A stretch of DNA of 57,478 nucleotides from an uncultured Acidobacteriia bacterium (GTDB taxonomy: Bacteria > Acidobacteriota > Terriglobia > Bryobacterales > Bryobacteraceae). Below the pieces are notes generated by a model. That model saw only the letters and a program-made list of their open reading frames with translations. It searched no databases and was not told the origin of the DNA. This document shows, in pieces, positions 7,516-16,630 of this stretch. A program made the position numbers and the translations under genes. Each line of letters opens with the position of its first letter. Position 1 is the stretch's first letter. The stretch spans positions 1 through 57,478 of the forward strand of contig CAIVPR010000101.1 in assembly GCA_903907865.1 (NCBI GenBank), written 5' to 3'.

Positions 7516-10185
7516 TTGCAGGTCGGGGACACAATATCGCGGTATCGGATCGACGGCCAACTTGGCCGCGGTGGCATGGGCGTGGTGTACCGTGCGGAGG
7601 ACCTGCGCCTCCACCGCCCGGTTGCGCTGAAATTCCTGCCGGGTGAATCGATCTCGGAGCAGGACAAACAACGTTTCCTCAACGAGGCGCGGGCTGCCGC
7701 AGCCGTTCGGCATCCCAACATCTGCGCGATTTACGACATCGACGAGGACGCCGGCCAGTTGTTCATCGCCATGGCCTACCTCGACGGGCAGACCCTGGCC
7801 CGCAAGATATCGGCGGGGCCCCTTCCAATCGAGGAAGCGGTTGCGATCGCGATCCAGATCGCCAACGGGCTGCAAGCCGCCCACGACATTGGCATCGTGC
7901 ACCGTGATATCAAGAGCAGCAACGTCATGGTGGACGATGGCGGGCGCGTGTCCGTGATGGATTTTGGACTCGCGTTGCGTCCGGACACGACCCGGCTGAC
8001 GGTGGAAGGTGGAACCGTCGGTACTCCGTCCTACATGTCTCCCGAGCAAGTGACGGGTGGGGCCATCGATTCGCGGACGGACATTTGGTCTCTTGGTGTC
8101 CTGTTGTTCGAGATGCTGGCCGGACGCGTGCCATTCCGGCGCGAACATGCGGGTGCGATGGCGCACGCGATCCTGAACGACGAGGCTCCGAACCTCCATG
8201 GCCTCCGACCCGCAGTGTCCCCGGAACTTGCCGCAATCGTTGCCAAAGCGGTCGCCAAACGCCCGCAGGACCGGTGGCAGAGTTGCCGGCAGTTCGCCGC
8301 CGAACTTCGGTTGTTCGCCGGCAGCGCCGCTGGCATGTCGCCATCGATGTCCGACGTTACCCAAACGGTGGCATTCGCCCGTGCTCAGCAGAAGGCACCG
8401 GCTTCGCCGAAGTCGAAGTCGAACTGGATCTGGCTCTTGGTGGCCGGAGCCGTGGTCCTGTCGGTTGTTTTCTTCGGGGCTTATAAATGGTACTCGGGCC
8501 GAAAGTCCGTAGTGACGGGAGAAGCAGTTGCCGTCCAATCGGGGCCTGTTTCGGGGGAAGGTCAAGTCGCCATATTGCCCTTCGCCGTGGGTGGCGGATC
8601 CGCCAGTGGCGATGCCACCAGATCCGTCGCCGACGGCTTCGTGGACGTGATGACCTCCGCGTTGACCGAGATCACGGCGGGCAAGTACCTGGTCGTCCCT
8701 GCCGAGGAAATCCGCAGGCGCAAGATCGCCAACCCCCAGGACGCCCGCAGGACCTATGGCGTCAACGTGGCGATCACGGGCGACGCGAAGTCCGCAGGCG
8801 GTTCCGACGGCAAAGTCGACTTCGTCATTCGCATTGTCGATACCGCCACCGGGCACCAATCGGCCGACGAATCCTTCGTCTTCGATCCGGCGGATCCGAT
8901 TTCGTCCCGTGATCGTGCCGTCTCCAGCATTTCCAAGTTGCTGCATCTGGATCTCACCCCAACCTCGCAGACAACCGTGAGGGCAGGCGACTCGACCGCG
9001 CCCGCCGCCTATTCGCTCTATCTGCAAGCAAGGGGCCTCCTGGGACGCTATGATGTTTCGGGAAATGTGGACAAGGCGATGGTACTGCTTCGACAGGCTG
9101 TTCGCGAGGACCCCAAGTACGCGCTTGCGTGGGCCGCATTGGGCGAAGCCGCCTACCGCAAGGCCCGCGCCACCGGAGACAAGAAGTGGTCGTTGGAGGC
9201 TGTCACGAATGCCGAGCATGCCGTCCAACTTGACCCCTCGCTGTCCATCGTCCACACCGTCTTGGGCACTGTCTATTCCAGCGCGGCCCGCGAGGAGGAC
9301 GCGATCCGCGAGTTGCAAGCCGCGATTGCCATCAGCCCGTCCAATGCCGAGGCGCCGCGGGAACTGGCCCGATTGTACAGCAACATGGGCCGTTTCGACC
9401 AAGCGCGGGAATCATACCGGAAATCCACCGAGTCTCGGCCGACGGATTGGTTCGGGCACCTGCGGTTCGGCCTGTTCTACTACGAGTGGGGCCAGTACGC
9501 CGAGGCCGAGGAAGAGCTGAACAAGGCAGCCATGCTGACGCCCGACAACGACGTGGTCTACCGCAATTTGGGCGGCATCCTCACCATGCAGGGCCGTTAC
9601 CGCGAGGCCGTCATCCAGTACCAGAAGGCCCTGCGGATCAAGTCCGATCCCACGATATATGGAGGTATGGGTGCCGCACTGTTCTACCAGCACCTGTATG
9701 CGGAGGCCGTGGCGGCACTGGAGGCAGCCATCGACCTCGATTCCAGCAACGCCGACGTGTGGGGAAACCTAGGAATCTACTACAAGTGGTTGCCCGGAAG
9801 CGGACAGAAATCGACAATCGCCCTGAAACGCGCGCTTGACCTTACCGTGAAATACCTCGCGGCAATGCCGAGCAACTATGAGACGCGCGCCAGTCTGGCC
9901 GAGTACCGCGCCAGGCTTGGGGACAAGGCTGGCGCGGTGTCGGAAATCTCCAAGATCCCGGAGGCGGCTAGAAAGGCTCGGACAAGTCGGATTGCGCTGG
10001 TTTATGAACTAACCGGACAGCGGGCCGAGGCTGTGCGCGCGATCGAATCCGGCTTGACCACGGCGGCCAGCCTCAACCAGATCCGCGACGACCCGGACCT
10101 CCAGGCCTTGTGGAACTCGCCGGAGATGCAACGGGTGGCCAAGGCAATCGCGAGCCGTTCCAGCAGCACTCCAACTCGGCAATAA
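7516..10185 (+). CDS. Membrane Ser/Thr protein kinase with TolB-like and TPR extracytoplasmic region
   Basis: An 889-residue PknB-type kinase. Residues about 9-270 form the kinase: glycine loop GRGGMG, VALK, HRDIKSSN with catalytic Asp131, DFG and the SPEQ activation segment. One membrane helix lies at about 304-325. Outside, residues about 345-480 resemble the TolB-like/FlgO-like domain found in acidobacterial kinases (VAILPFAVGG), and residues about 490-880 are a run of TPR repeats (for example AWAALGEAAYRKA, VWGNLGIYYKW). It likely senses through TPR-mediated contacts and phosphorylates cytoplasmic proteins. The start is a TTG at 7516 behind GGGAGATAGG. Confidence 0.92.
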   Translation: MQVGDTISRYRIDGQLGRGGMGVVYRAEDLRLHRPVALKFLPGESISEQDKQRFLNEARAAAAVRHPNICAIYDIDEDAGQLFIAMAYLDGQTLARKISAGPLPIEEAVAIAIQIANGLQAAHDIGIVHRDIKSSNVMVDDGGRVSVMDFGLALRPDTTRLTVEGGTVGTPSYMSPEQVTGGAIDSRTDIWSLGVLLFEMLAGRVPFRREHAGAMAHAILNDEAPNLHGLRPAVSPELAAIVAKAVAKRPQDRWQSCRQFAAELRLFAGSAAGMSPSMSDVTQTVAFARAQQKAPASPKSKSNWIWLLVAGAVVLSVVFFGAYKWYSGRKSVVTGEAVAVQSGPVSGEGQVAILPFAVGGGSASGDATRSVADGFVDVMTSALTEITAGKYLVVPAEEIRRRKIANPQDARRTYGVNVAITGDAKSAGGSDGKVDFVIRIVDTATGHQSADESFVFDPADPISSRDRAVSSISKLLHLDLTPTSQTTVRAGDSTAPAAYSLYLQARGLLGRYDVSGNVDKAMVLLRQAVREDPKYALAWAALGEAAYRKARATGDKKWSLEAVTNAEHAVQLDPSLSIVHTVLGTVYSSAAREEDAIRELQAAIAISPSNAEAPRELARLYSNMGRFDQARESYRKSTESRPTDWFGHLRFGLFYYEWGQYAEAEEELNKAAMLTPDNDVVYRNLGGILTMQGRYREAVIQYQKALRIKSDPTIYGGMGAALFYQHLYAEAVAALEAAIDLDSSNADVWGNLGIYYKWLPGSGQKSTIALKRALDLTVKYLAAMPSNYETRASLAEYRARLGDKAGAVSEISKIPEAARKARTSRIALVYELTGQRAEAVRAIESGLTTAASLNQIRDDPDLQALWNSPEMQRVAKAIASRSSSTPTRQ

Positions 10186-10187
10186 GC

Positions 10188-10451
10188 CTACTCGCCGATA
10201 AACGGGTTTTGCCCGAGCCGCGTGAGGGTGGCTGCCACAGCGCTGGCAAAATCAATCTGTGCCTGTGCAAGAAGATCCCTGAGCCTTTTCCTTTCATCTG
10301 CGGAAGGGGATTTTCCGACGAGGTCGTCCATGTAGTTTGCGATGAACTTGATCTCGGCGCTAACCGTGTCCAAGCTGATTAGCAATGGCGTGCTTGCGGG
10401 AGTCGGTGTACCTGCAGGAGTCGGTGTACCTGCGGGAGGTGTTGTTGGCAT
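10188..10451 (-). CDS. Small hypothetical protein with Pro/Thr tandem repeats
   Basis: 87 residues. The N-terminus is a threonine/proline-rich repeat (three copies of P-A-[GS]-T-P-T-like units), followed by a helical segment of about 60 residues (VSAEIKFIANYMDDLVG and onward). The start at 10451 is chosen because AGAGGA lies about nine bases upstream; a longer frame starts at 10481. It converges with the kinase gene, two bases from its stop. The family is not recognised. The helical part looks like a short coiled coil or dimerisation helix. Confidence 0.55.
   Translation of the reverse strand: MPTTPPAGTPTPAGTPTPASTPLLISLDTVSAEIKFIANYMDDLVGKSPSADERKRLRDLLAQAQIDFASAVAATLTRLGQNPFIGE
10396..10440. 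repeat. 18-bp tandem repeat
   Basis: About 2.5 copies of an 18-bp unit (GAGTCGGTGTACCTGCGG-like) encoding the TPAGTP repeats of the small hypothetical protein on the minus strand. Copy number may vary between strains. Confidence 0.75.
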
Positions 10452-10493
10452 TTGATTGTGATCCTCTGAGGCATTGTACACTACCGGGCAGTA

Positions 10494-11171
10494 CTACTTA
10501 GAGGCCCAGGCCCGCGCGCAGTCCCGTATGTCGGTGTTCTCCAGAATCCGCTTCGGCCAGCCCTTTTTCGCGACCTGTATCATGGCGCGTCCCACGTCCT
10601 CCGTGCCAATCACCCACTGCGGCGCAGCCCGTCGCAAAATCGAAAGAACAGGCTTGGCGAACTTGTAGATAAGTCGGTACGCCTTGGTCTTGGAGACTTC
10701 GCCATGCATCGGCTCAATCGCTCCAGGCCGGAACATGTAGGCCTTCGGGAATAGCCGCGCAATCGCATTCTCGGTCTTGCCCTTCACGCGGGCCCACATC
10801 ACCCTGCCGCGTTCGGAGCTGTCCGTACCCGTTCCCGAGACATACACGAATGTCATGTTGGGGTTCAATGAGGCCAATAACTCCGCAACCGCCACGGTTA
10901 GGTCGTACGTTAACCGGACATATTGAGCCTCCGTAACGTCCCCCGACGAGACCCCTAGGCAGAAAAAGCACGCGTCGAATCCGCGCAATTCTTGAGAACT
11001 GTGTGGATAATTCGATAGGTCGGGCTGTACTAATTCTGCCAGCTTGGGATGCGATCTGCCACTGGCGGAGCGCCCCACGGTCAACACCAATGTTACTTCT
11101 GGATCGAGCAGGCACTCGCGTAACACAGCTTGCCCGACCATCCCGGTTGCGCCGTAAATCAAGACTTTCAT
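10494..11171 (-). CDS. NAD(P)-binding Rossmann-fold (NmrA/epimerase-like) protein
   Basis: A 225-residue short-chain-like protein. The N-terminus MKVLIYGATGMVGQ carries the GxxGxxG nucleotide-binding loop, followed by a strand with VGRS (typical of NADP binders), FFCLGVS and YVSGTGTDSSERG, and a C-terminal segment PGAIEPMHG. It resembles atypical SDR proteins of the YbjT/HTATIP2 type. The substrate is unknown. The start at 11171 lies two bases after the TAG of the DUF4159 gene, so the two are likely co-translated. An extension to 11234 overlaps that gene and is not preferred. Confidence 0.82.
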   Translation of the reverse strand: MKVLIYGATGMVGQAVLRECLLDPEVTLVLTVGRSASGRSHPKLAELVQPDLSNYPHSSQELRGFDACFFCLGVSSGDVTEAQYVRLTYDLTVAVAELLASLNPNMTFVYVSGTGTDSSERGRVMWARVKGKTENAIARLFPKAYMFRPGAIEPMHGEVSKTKAYRLIYKFAKPVLSILRRAAPQWVIGTEDVGRAMIQVAKKGWPKRILENTDIRDCARAWASK

Positions 11172-11173
11172 GG

Positions 11174-12085
11174 CTAGTGAGTCAGGTCGTAAATGAAGTA
11201 GTTCATGCCGATCTTGTACGCAAGTCCGGCCCACTTTTCCTGGTATCTTGGCTCGTCGGAGTGCTCCCAGCCGTCGCCGAGGTCCATGTTGTGGCAGATG
11301 GCGACGATCATCCGGCCCTTGTCGTCATAAACTGCCTTGAAGTGGGGATCCTTGCCGGTCGGGCCCTTCTCGTAAGTGAGGCCCGAATCGAAGAACTGCG
11401 CCCCGGGCACTTGGAATCGCTCGTTGAGGTCGTAGAGAATGTGGAAGGCCGGATCATTGTTCGGGATGTCCACAACCGACCGGCCCGGAAGTGCCCGCAG
11501 CAGACTTTCCTCAAACTGCGCCCATTCCTGGAAACCGTGGAAGTCGTCCACCATGAGGAATCCGCCGCGTTGGAGGTATTCGCGCAATTGCGCCGCTTGG
11601 TCGTCCGGCAGTGCCCAGTGTCCAACCTCGACGGCATACATCACGGGCCAGTTGTAGACGTCGTCGGAGCCATCGAGCGATACTACTTGCTCCACGGACT
11701 TTGCGTCGATGCGGGTGAGTCGGCGGACGCCCTCCAGCAGGTGCCGGTCGGAGCGGGGGTAGTCCATAGACCAGTAGCCCGGAAACTCGCGCCCGTCGTC
11801 CATCACGAGCGACTTGAAGGGATATCCGACGATGTCTGGATAACGGAGGCGCGCACGCGTCCACTCGGCTTTCATCCGGTAATCTGGCGGCAGTTGGAAG
11901 TTGTCGTACTCGATGCCCGGATACTCCCGGAAGGCTTTCTGCGCGATGAGTACGCCCACAGCCGACAACGCGAGAAGTCCGGCAAACAGAAGCGTTTTCA
12001 GTACACGAGCCGCGGTGCGCGCCGCAGAGTGCCAGTAACAGCCCTCCGCCGCGGCTGGCCGTGTGCTGTTGCTGTAGAGCCGCAT
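11174..12085 (-). CDS. DUF4159 domain protein with one membrane anchor
   Basis: 303 residues from the ATG at 12085 (MRLYSNS). A membrane anchor lies at about residues 26-44 (LLFAGLLALSAVGVLIAQ). The rest matches the DUF4159 layout: LRYPDIVGYPFKSLVMDDGR, a YWSMDYPRSDRHLLEGV segment, LREYLQRGGFLMVDDFHG and a C-terminal GMNYFIYDLTH. DUF4159 proteins are common in Acidobacteria and Planctomycetes and are thought to sit on the periplasmic side; their function is unknown. An in-frame extension to 12184 is cysteine-rich and out of character, so it was left out. Confidence 0.85.
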   Translation of the reverse strand: MRLYSNSTRPAAAEGCYWHSAARTAARVLKTLLFAGLLALSAVGVLIAQKAFREYPGIEYDNFQLPPDYRMKAEWTRARLRYPDIVGYPFKSLVMDDGREFPGYWSMDYPRSDRHLLEGVRRLTRIDAKSVEQVVSLDGSDDVYNWPVMYAVEVGHWALPDDQAAQLREYLQRGGFLMVDDFHGFQEWAQFEESLLRALPGRSVVDIPNNDPAFHILYDLNERFQVPGAQFFDSGLTYEKGPTGKDPHFKAVYDDKGRMIVAICHNMDLGDGWEHSDEPRYQEKWAGLAYKIGMNYFIYDLTH

Positions 12086-12226
12086 TGGCGTTTCCCAGCA
12101 TAACAGACGGCTGTCATGGCAATCCGTTTCCCCACAAAAAGCGCAAGAGCCGCCGGGCGCGGCGCAAGAGGCCAGAGGAACCACCCGTCCAGCCGGGTCC
12201 GGCGGCGTGACTTGCGCGTGTTCCCC

Positions 12227-12269
12227 AAAAAAGAAGAGGGCGCGCCGGAGTCTCCTCCGAGCGCGCCCT
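12227..12269 (-). terminator. Rho-independent terminator of TonB receptor 1
   Basis: Read on the minus strand, an imperfect GC-rich hairpin (AGGGCGCGC paired with GCGCGCCCT, plus CGGAG/CTCCG and one mismatch) is followed by CTTCTTTTTT. It begins 27 bases after the stop codon of the receptor gene. Confidence 0.85.
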
Positions 12270-12295
12270 GTTGAATGCCTACCGAGATCGCGAAA

Positions 12296-15200
12296 CTAGA
12301 ACGTGATCTTGGCCGCGACTGTGACCACACGGCCGCCACCGGTGCCGTTGACACCCGTGCCGGACCCGATGGTCCCCGTGATGAAGCCGAAGTTCGACCC
12401 GAACCCGGTATTCGGATTCGAGAACTGCGGCGTGTTGGTGAAGTTGAGCGAATCGGCCCGAAGCTGCAGCTTGACACCTTCGCGGATGGTGATCCAGCGC
12501 GAGAGGCCAAGGTTGAGCGAGAACAGGCCGGGACCGTCGAAGATGTTCCGTCCCGTGCTGCCCTGGACGTTGGTTGCGGCCTTCGCGAAGCTCGACGTGG
12601 AGAACCACGGGTTGCCGGTGTTGATGCCGCCCAGAACCTGGACCGGAGCGATCTGGTCCAAGGTCGCCGTGCCGCCGCTGCCGAGGTTCAGCGAGTTGCT
12701 GCCCGTGAAGGTAAGGGGGGTGCCGGTGCGGGCGGAAAGGATGCCAGTCAGCTGCCATCCGCCGAGGATCTTGCCACCGACGTTGTTGGCGAAGAACTGC
12801 TTGCCCTTGCCGAACGGGAGTTGGTAGATGTAGCTCTGGATGAAGTTGTACTTGCGGTCGAAATCGGCGCGCGCGTAGTTGCGACCGATGCCCTGGCCGG
12901 CGTAGAAGGTGAGGCCGCCGTCGTCGCCGCTCTGGAAGTCCATCGCCTTCTGCCACGTGAACGCCGTCGTGATGGCGAGCCCGTTGGTCATCTTGCGGTC
13001 GAACTTGATCTGCAGCGAGTTGTAGGAGGAGGAGAACGCCGCGAAGTACTGCGTCACCGAAGCGGTGGTGCCGTACTTGGCGTAGAACGGCTGTCCGGCG
13101 CTGCCTGCCCCGATGACTTGACCGGCGTTCAGATTGATGGCGGAAGGCGTGTCCACGCCGTGGCTACCCACATACGCGATGTCGATGCTGAACTTGAGCG
13201 GCAACTGGCGCTGGATCGCGAGGTTCCAGCTCTCAATGTACCCGTTCTTGTAGTTCAGCGGGATCACGTTCTGGGCCGTGGTCGGATTCGGGTTGGTGAT
13301 GATGCCGTTCTGGGGAACGACGACCGGGTCCGGGGCGGGGAAGCCGTTCTGGAAGGTCGGAGCCTGTCCGTTCGGCAACACCGCGGGAGCATAGTTGTCG
13401 GCACCGCTCGGCGCGACGTACTGGTTGTTGGCGCGGACCGGGAAGTTATAGGCCCAGTTGTTGTCCGGGAACGGCGTGTAGCTGATGCCGAGACCGGCGC
13501 GCATGACCGTCTTCTCGTCCAAGCGGTATGCCAGGCCGAGGCGCGGAGCGAAGTACTTGAAGCGCTTCTGGAGGCCCATGTCCATCGGGTTGCTGCCGAT
13601 TCCTGCGATCACCAGGGTGTTGTTGCTGGGGTTGTAGTTGGAAAAGCCACCCGCGAAGTGCGGGGTCGGAGGCCCATAGTATTCCCAGCGGACGCCGATG
13701 GTCGCGGTCAGGCGCGGCGTCACCTGCCAGTTGTCCGCCACATAGGTAAACAGTTGGGTTTGGCGAAGGGCGGGGAAGTAGGTGTTGACGTCGCGGGCAA
13801 CCTGGCTGGGAACGTCGAGCAGGAAGCTGGCCATGTCATTGGCCAAACCCTGGGACGATCCGGAGCAACCGGTCGGCGGATTCGTGCCCCCGCCGGTGCA
13901 GGTCTGCAGCGCGGTTTGCTGCGTGCCGAAAGTGACCACGCCGCGTGGGCTGAACGTCTGGTCCTGCAGCAGGTCGTCGCGCAGACGGCGGACGTCGACG
14001 CCGAACTTGATCGTGTGGTTCTTGTAGATCTTGGTCCATGAGTTGACGAAGTCGATGTTGGCTTCGGCGCGGTCCCACGGGAGGCTGGCGGAATAGCCGA
14101 ACAGGGGGCTGGAGTAGCCGCCGATGCTGATACCAACGAAGCCGGAGGTGAACGGTCCCAGGTTGACGCCAGGAACGCCGACAGCGTCGGAGTCGTTCTT
14201 GCCGTAGTCCCACTGGAACGCATCGTTGTGGTAGTGCGCGACGCCGACGCGGACTTCGGTGACCAGAGTCGGCGTGACAACGCGGTTGTAATTCAAGCCG
14301 GTTGAATACGTCTTCTGCACGGCGCGGTCTTCAAACGCGCCTTGGGCCGGTCCGCCGGCATCGCCGAAGATAGGGGCCTGGAAGCTGTGGGGACGGGCGA
14401 AGCTGAAGCGTCCGCTGATGCGGTCCTTGTCGTTGAGGTTCCAGTCCATCTTGGAATCGACCTGGTCGGTGATCTTCTGGAACGGCAGCAGCGCGAAGTA
14501 GTCGTTGGTCTGCGACGTCGGCGAGAACGGCTGGTTGGTCGCCGGCAGATAGCTCAGGATCTTCTTCGAAACCGGGTTGATGCGGCTCGGGGGAATGATG
14601 TTGCCAGGGAAGGGAACACGGTTTTGGCCGGAGCCGTCGAGCTTGCCTGTGGTGGGGTCGTAGACTTGGTGGCCCGGATCGCCGCTGAGGTCGCCCTGTG
14701 TGAACGGAACGCTGGGGATGTTCACCAAGTTAGTGTTGGCCTCGTGGTCTTCGCTCCGTACATAGTTGGCGAAGAAGAAGAGCTTGTTCTTCTTCACAGG
14801 ACCACCGACGTTGCCGCCGAATTGGTTGTAGGCGAGGTGACCTACGGTCGGAGTGAAGAACGCGCGGGCGTCGAGGGCGCTGTTCTGGAGGAACTCGTAG
14901 GCCGCCCCATGGAAGCTGTTGGTGCCGGACTTGATCATCACGTTTGCGACGGCACCGGTGGCGCGGCCCAGTTCGGGGTCGTGGTTGGTGGTCGAAACCG
15001 AAACCTGCTGGATGGCCTCGGCCGGGGTGATCAGGATCTGCAGCAGACCGGTTCGCTCGTTGTTGTCGATGCCTTCGATCTGGTAGTTGTTGCCCATGCG
15101 GGGCTGGCCGTTCACGTTGGTCTGGAGCGAGCTCGACGCGTTGAACGCCTGCGAGTGTTGGAAGGTCTCAACCGAGGTTCCGGGGACCAAGTCCAACAAG

Positions 15201-15667
15201 CTCTGGAAGTTGCGGTTGACGCCGAGGGGCAGTTCCGACACCATCTGCCCGTCGATGACGCGGCCGGTGTCGGCGCGCTCGGTCTGGAGGATGGCGCCGC
15301 TGGCGGAGACCTCGATGGTCTGGTTGACTTCGCCGGGAACCAGTTTCAGATCCACGCGGGGGCTGGTGTTGGCTTCCAGCAGGATGCCGGTCTTGATCTC
15401 CTTCTTGAATCCGGTGATTTCGGCCTCAACCGAGTACGTGCCGGGGGGAAGATCGGGGAATCCGTAGCCGCCGCTTTCGTTGGTCTGGCGGACGCGGGCG
15501 ACTTTGGTGTTGGTTTCGGTCAGCGTGACCTTCGCGTTGGCGATGGTGCCTCCGGTGGAATCGGTGACGGTACCGACGATGGTGCCGTTGACGGCTTGGG
15601 AGAATGCCAAACTGGCGCACAACATTGTGGCCAGGAGCAATAGGGTGACCCTACGCAAACTTTGCAT
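12296..15667 (-). CDS. TonB-dependent receptor, Oar-like, with N-terminal carboxypeptidase-regulatory domain
   Basis: 1123 residues. A signal peptide ends near SLAFSQ (residues 1-23). It is followed by a beta-sandwich carboxypeptidase-regulatory-like domain (about 25-110: VNGTIVGTVTDSTGG, SGGYGFPDLPPGTYSV), a plug-like region (about 125-240) and a long outer-membrane barrel. The last residue is Phe (AKITF), the usual BAM recognition signal. In Acidobacteria these very large receptors are highly multiplied and are presumed to import glycans or peptides with TonB energy; the ligand is unknown. A terminator follows. The leader carries an inverted repeat (15730-15783). The second receptor at 34.3-37.8 kb is distantly related. 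Confidence 0.93.
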   Translation of the reverse strand: MQSLRRVTLLLLATMLCASLAFSQAVNGTIVGTVTDSTGGTIANAKVTLTETNTKVARVRQTNESGGYGFPDLPPGTYSVEAEITGFKKEIKTGILLEANTSPRVDLKLVPGEVNQTIEVSASGAILQTERADTGRVIDGQMVSELPLGVNRNFQSLLDLVPGTSVETFQHSQAFNASSSLQTNVNGQPRMGNNYQIEGIDNNERTGLLQILITPAEAIQQVSVSTTNHDPELGRATGAVANVMIKSGTNSFHGAAYEFLQNSALDARAFFTPTVGHLAYNQFGGNVGGPVKKNKLFFFANYVRSEDHEANTNLVNIPSVPFTQGDLSGDPGHQVYDPTTGKLDGSGQNRVPFPGNIIPPSRINPVSKKILSYLPATNQPFSPTSQTNDYFALLPFQKITDQVDSKMDWNLNDKDRISGRFSFARPHSFQAPIFGDAGGPAQGAFEDRAVQKTYSTGLNYNRVVTPTLVTEVRVGVAHYHNDAFQWDYGKNDSDAVGVPGVNLGPFTSGFVGISIGGYSSPLFGYSASLPWDRAEANIDFVNSWTKIYKNHTIKFGVDVRRLRDDLLQDQTFSPRGVVTFGTQQTALQTCTGGGTNPPTGCSGSSQGLANDMASFLLDVPSQVARDVNTYFPALRQTQLFTYVADNWQVTPRLTATIGVRWEYYGPPTPHFAGGFSNYNPSNNTLVIAGIGSNPMDMGLQKRFKYFAPRLGLAYRLDEKTVMRAGLGISYTPFPDNNWAYNFPVRANNQYVAPSGADNYAPAVLPNGQAPTFQNGFPAPDPVVVPQNGIITNPNPTTAQNVIPLNYKNGYIESWNLAIQRQLPLKFSIDIAYVGSHGVDTPSAINLNAGQVIGAGSAGQPFYAKYGTTASVTQYFAAFSSSYNSLQIKFDRKMTNGLAITTAFTWQKAMDFQSGDDGGLTFYAGQGIGRNYARADFDRKYNFIQSYIYQLPFGKGKQFFANNVGGKILGGWQLTGILSARTGTPLTFTGSNSLNLGSGGTATLDQIAPVQVLGGINTGNPWFSTSSFAKAATNVQGSTGRNIFDGPGLFSLNLGLSRWITIREGVKLQLRADSLNFTNTPQFSNPNTGFGSNFGFITGTIGSGTGVNGTGGGRVVTVAAKITF

Positions 15668-15729
15668 GGAGCGGCGTTCCTCTTTTCTTGGAAGACTTCA
15701 TGGGCCCTGAAGGGCTTGAGCGTCTTCCA

Positions 15730-15783
15730 TCGTATCAGGAACACAACCTTAGTAGGGGAATAGCGTTAACTGCTTTGATACGA
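15730..15783. promoter_or_regulatory. Inverted repeat in the leader of TonB receptor 1
   Basis: TCGTATCA (15730-15737) and TGATACGA (15776-15783) form an exact 8-bp inverted repeat with a 38-bp gap, 63-116 bases upstream of the receptor start. It could be a two-half operator or a chance repeat. No clear -35/-10 pair was found around it. Confidence 0.35.
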
Positions 15784-15804
15784 CAGGGTGGAAGATCAGC
15801 GCTG

Positions 15805-16599
15805 CTAGTTGGACTTGAGTACTGCTACCGGTTTGACATCCGGCTTCGCCGGGGTATCGAACGCCCGCCACGACATTTGCCCGCCAATGTAGATCAGCCA
15901 CGCGCACAGCGCCAAGCGCATCTTCCGTGGTGCCAGAATCTTTGTCAACTGGGTTCCCAGGACAACCCCCGGAACGCCGCCAATCAGCAATTGGCCAAGA
16001 ATCGTCCACGGCACGCCGCTCATGCTCGCGTGGATACCTCCCGCGAAGATCGAGAGCAGCAGTCCGAACGCCAGGTCCGTCCCAACGACCTCCGCCGGCT
16101 GCAGGGTTGTGAAGCGCATCAGGGCAACCGATCCGAGCGCCCCCGCCCCGGCTGACGAAAATCCAACCTCGAACCCGATCGGTGCCACGATCCACGGCAG
16201 CCACTTGACATTCACCGGCTTCGAGGTGATTCCGTCCCTGTAAAGGCTCCGCCAGAGAGTCCCCCCGGCCGAAATGATCACCGTGATCCCCACGATCAGC
16301 AAAATCGGTTGCGTCATGGACTTCTTGTCGAACTGGCCGAGCAGAAAACTCCCGACCACCGTCGTCGGAAGTCCGCCCAGCGCCAAGTATTTCAGGACGC
16401 GGAAGTTCACGTGTCCACGCGCAAAGTAAATCGGTGTTGCCACCAGCTTGACGACAGTGCCAAAAACCAGTGCCGTTGTGACGGCGTCGGGGGCGGATTG
16501 GTTGAAGAACAGAATCAGGATGGGAGCGGTGATGCTGCCCGCACCGACTCCGGTGAGTCCAATAGCCAAAGCAATGACGAAGCCGGCGAGAATTTCCAC
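15805..16599 (-). CDS. TauE/SafE family permease (probable sulfite/sulfonate or anion exporter)
   Basis: 264 residues, all membrane: about eight helices in two similar halves, each opening with a glycine-rich helix (GLTGVGAGSITAPILILFF at residues about 14-32; GFSSAGAGALGSVALMRF at about 145-163). That duplicated motif is the TauE/SafE signature. Members export sulfite, sulfoacetate and related organic anions across the inner membrane; the substrate here is unknown. The neighbours (TonB receptor, SEC-C protein) give no further hint. It stands alone with its own leader. Confidence 0.88.
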   Translation of the reverse strand: MEILAGFVIALAIGLTGVGAGSITAPILILFFNQSAPDAVTTALVFGTVVKLVATPIYFARGHVNFRVLKYLALGGLPTTVVGSFLLGQFDKKSMTQPILLIVGITVIISAGGTLWRSLYRDGITSKPVNVKWLPWIVAPIGFEVGFSSAGAGALGSVALMRFTTLQPAEVVGTDLAFGLLLSIFAGGIHASMSGVPWTILGQLLIGGVPGVVLGTQLTKILAPRKMRLALCAWLIYIGGQMSWRAFDTPAKPDVKPVAVLKSN

Positions 16600-16630
16600 A
16601 GCGTTCAGTATAACGTATGTTCGACTGGGT

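Noticed and set aside
14342-15643. Long open frame antisense to TonB receptor 1 (and similar ones antisense to receptor 2)
   Set aside because: It lies fully opposite a clear receptor gene with a signal peptide, domains and terminator. The frame is a by-product of the GC-rich codon pattern and encodes no recognisable domain.
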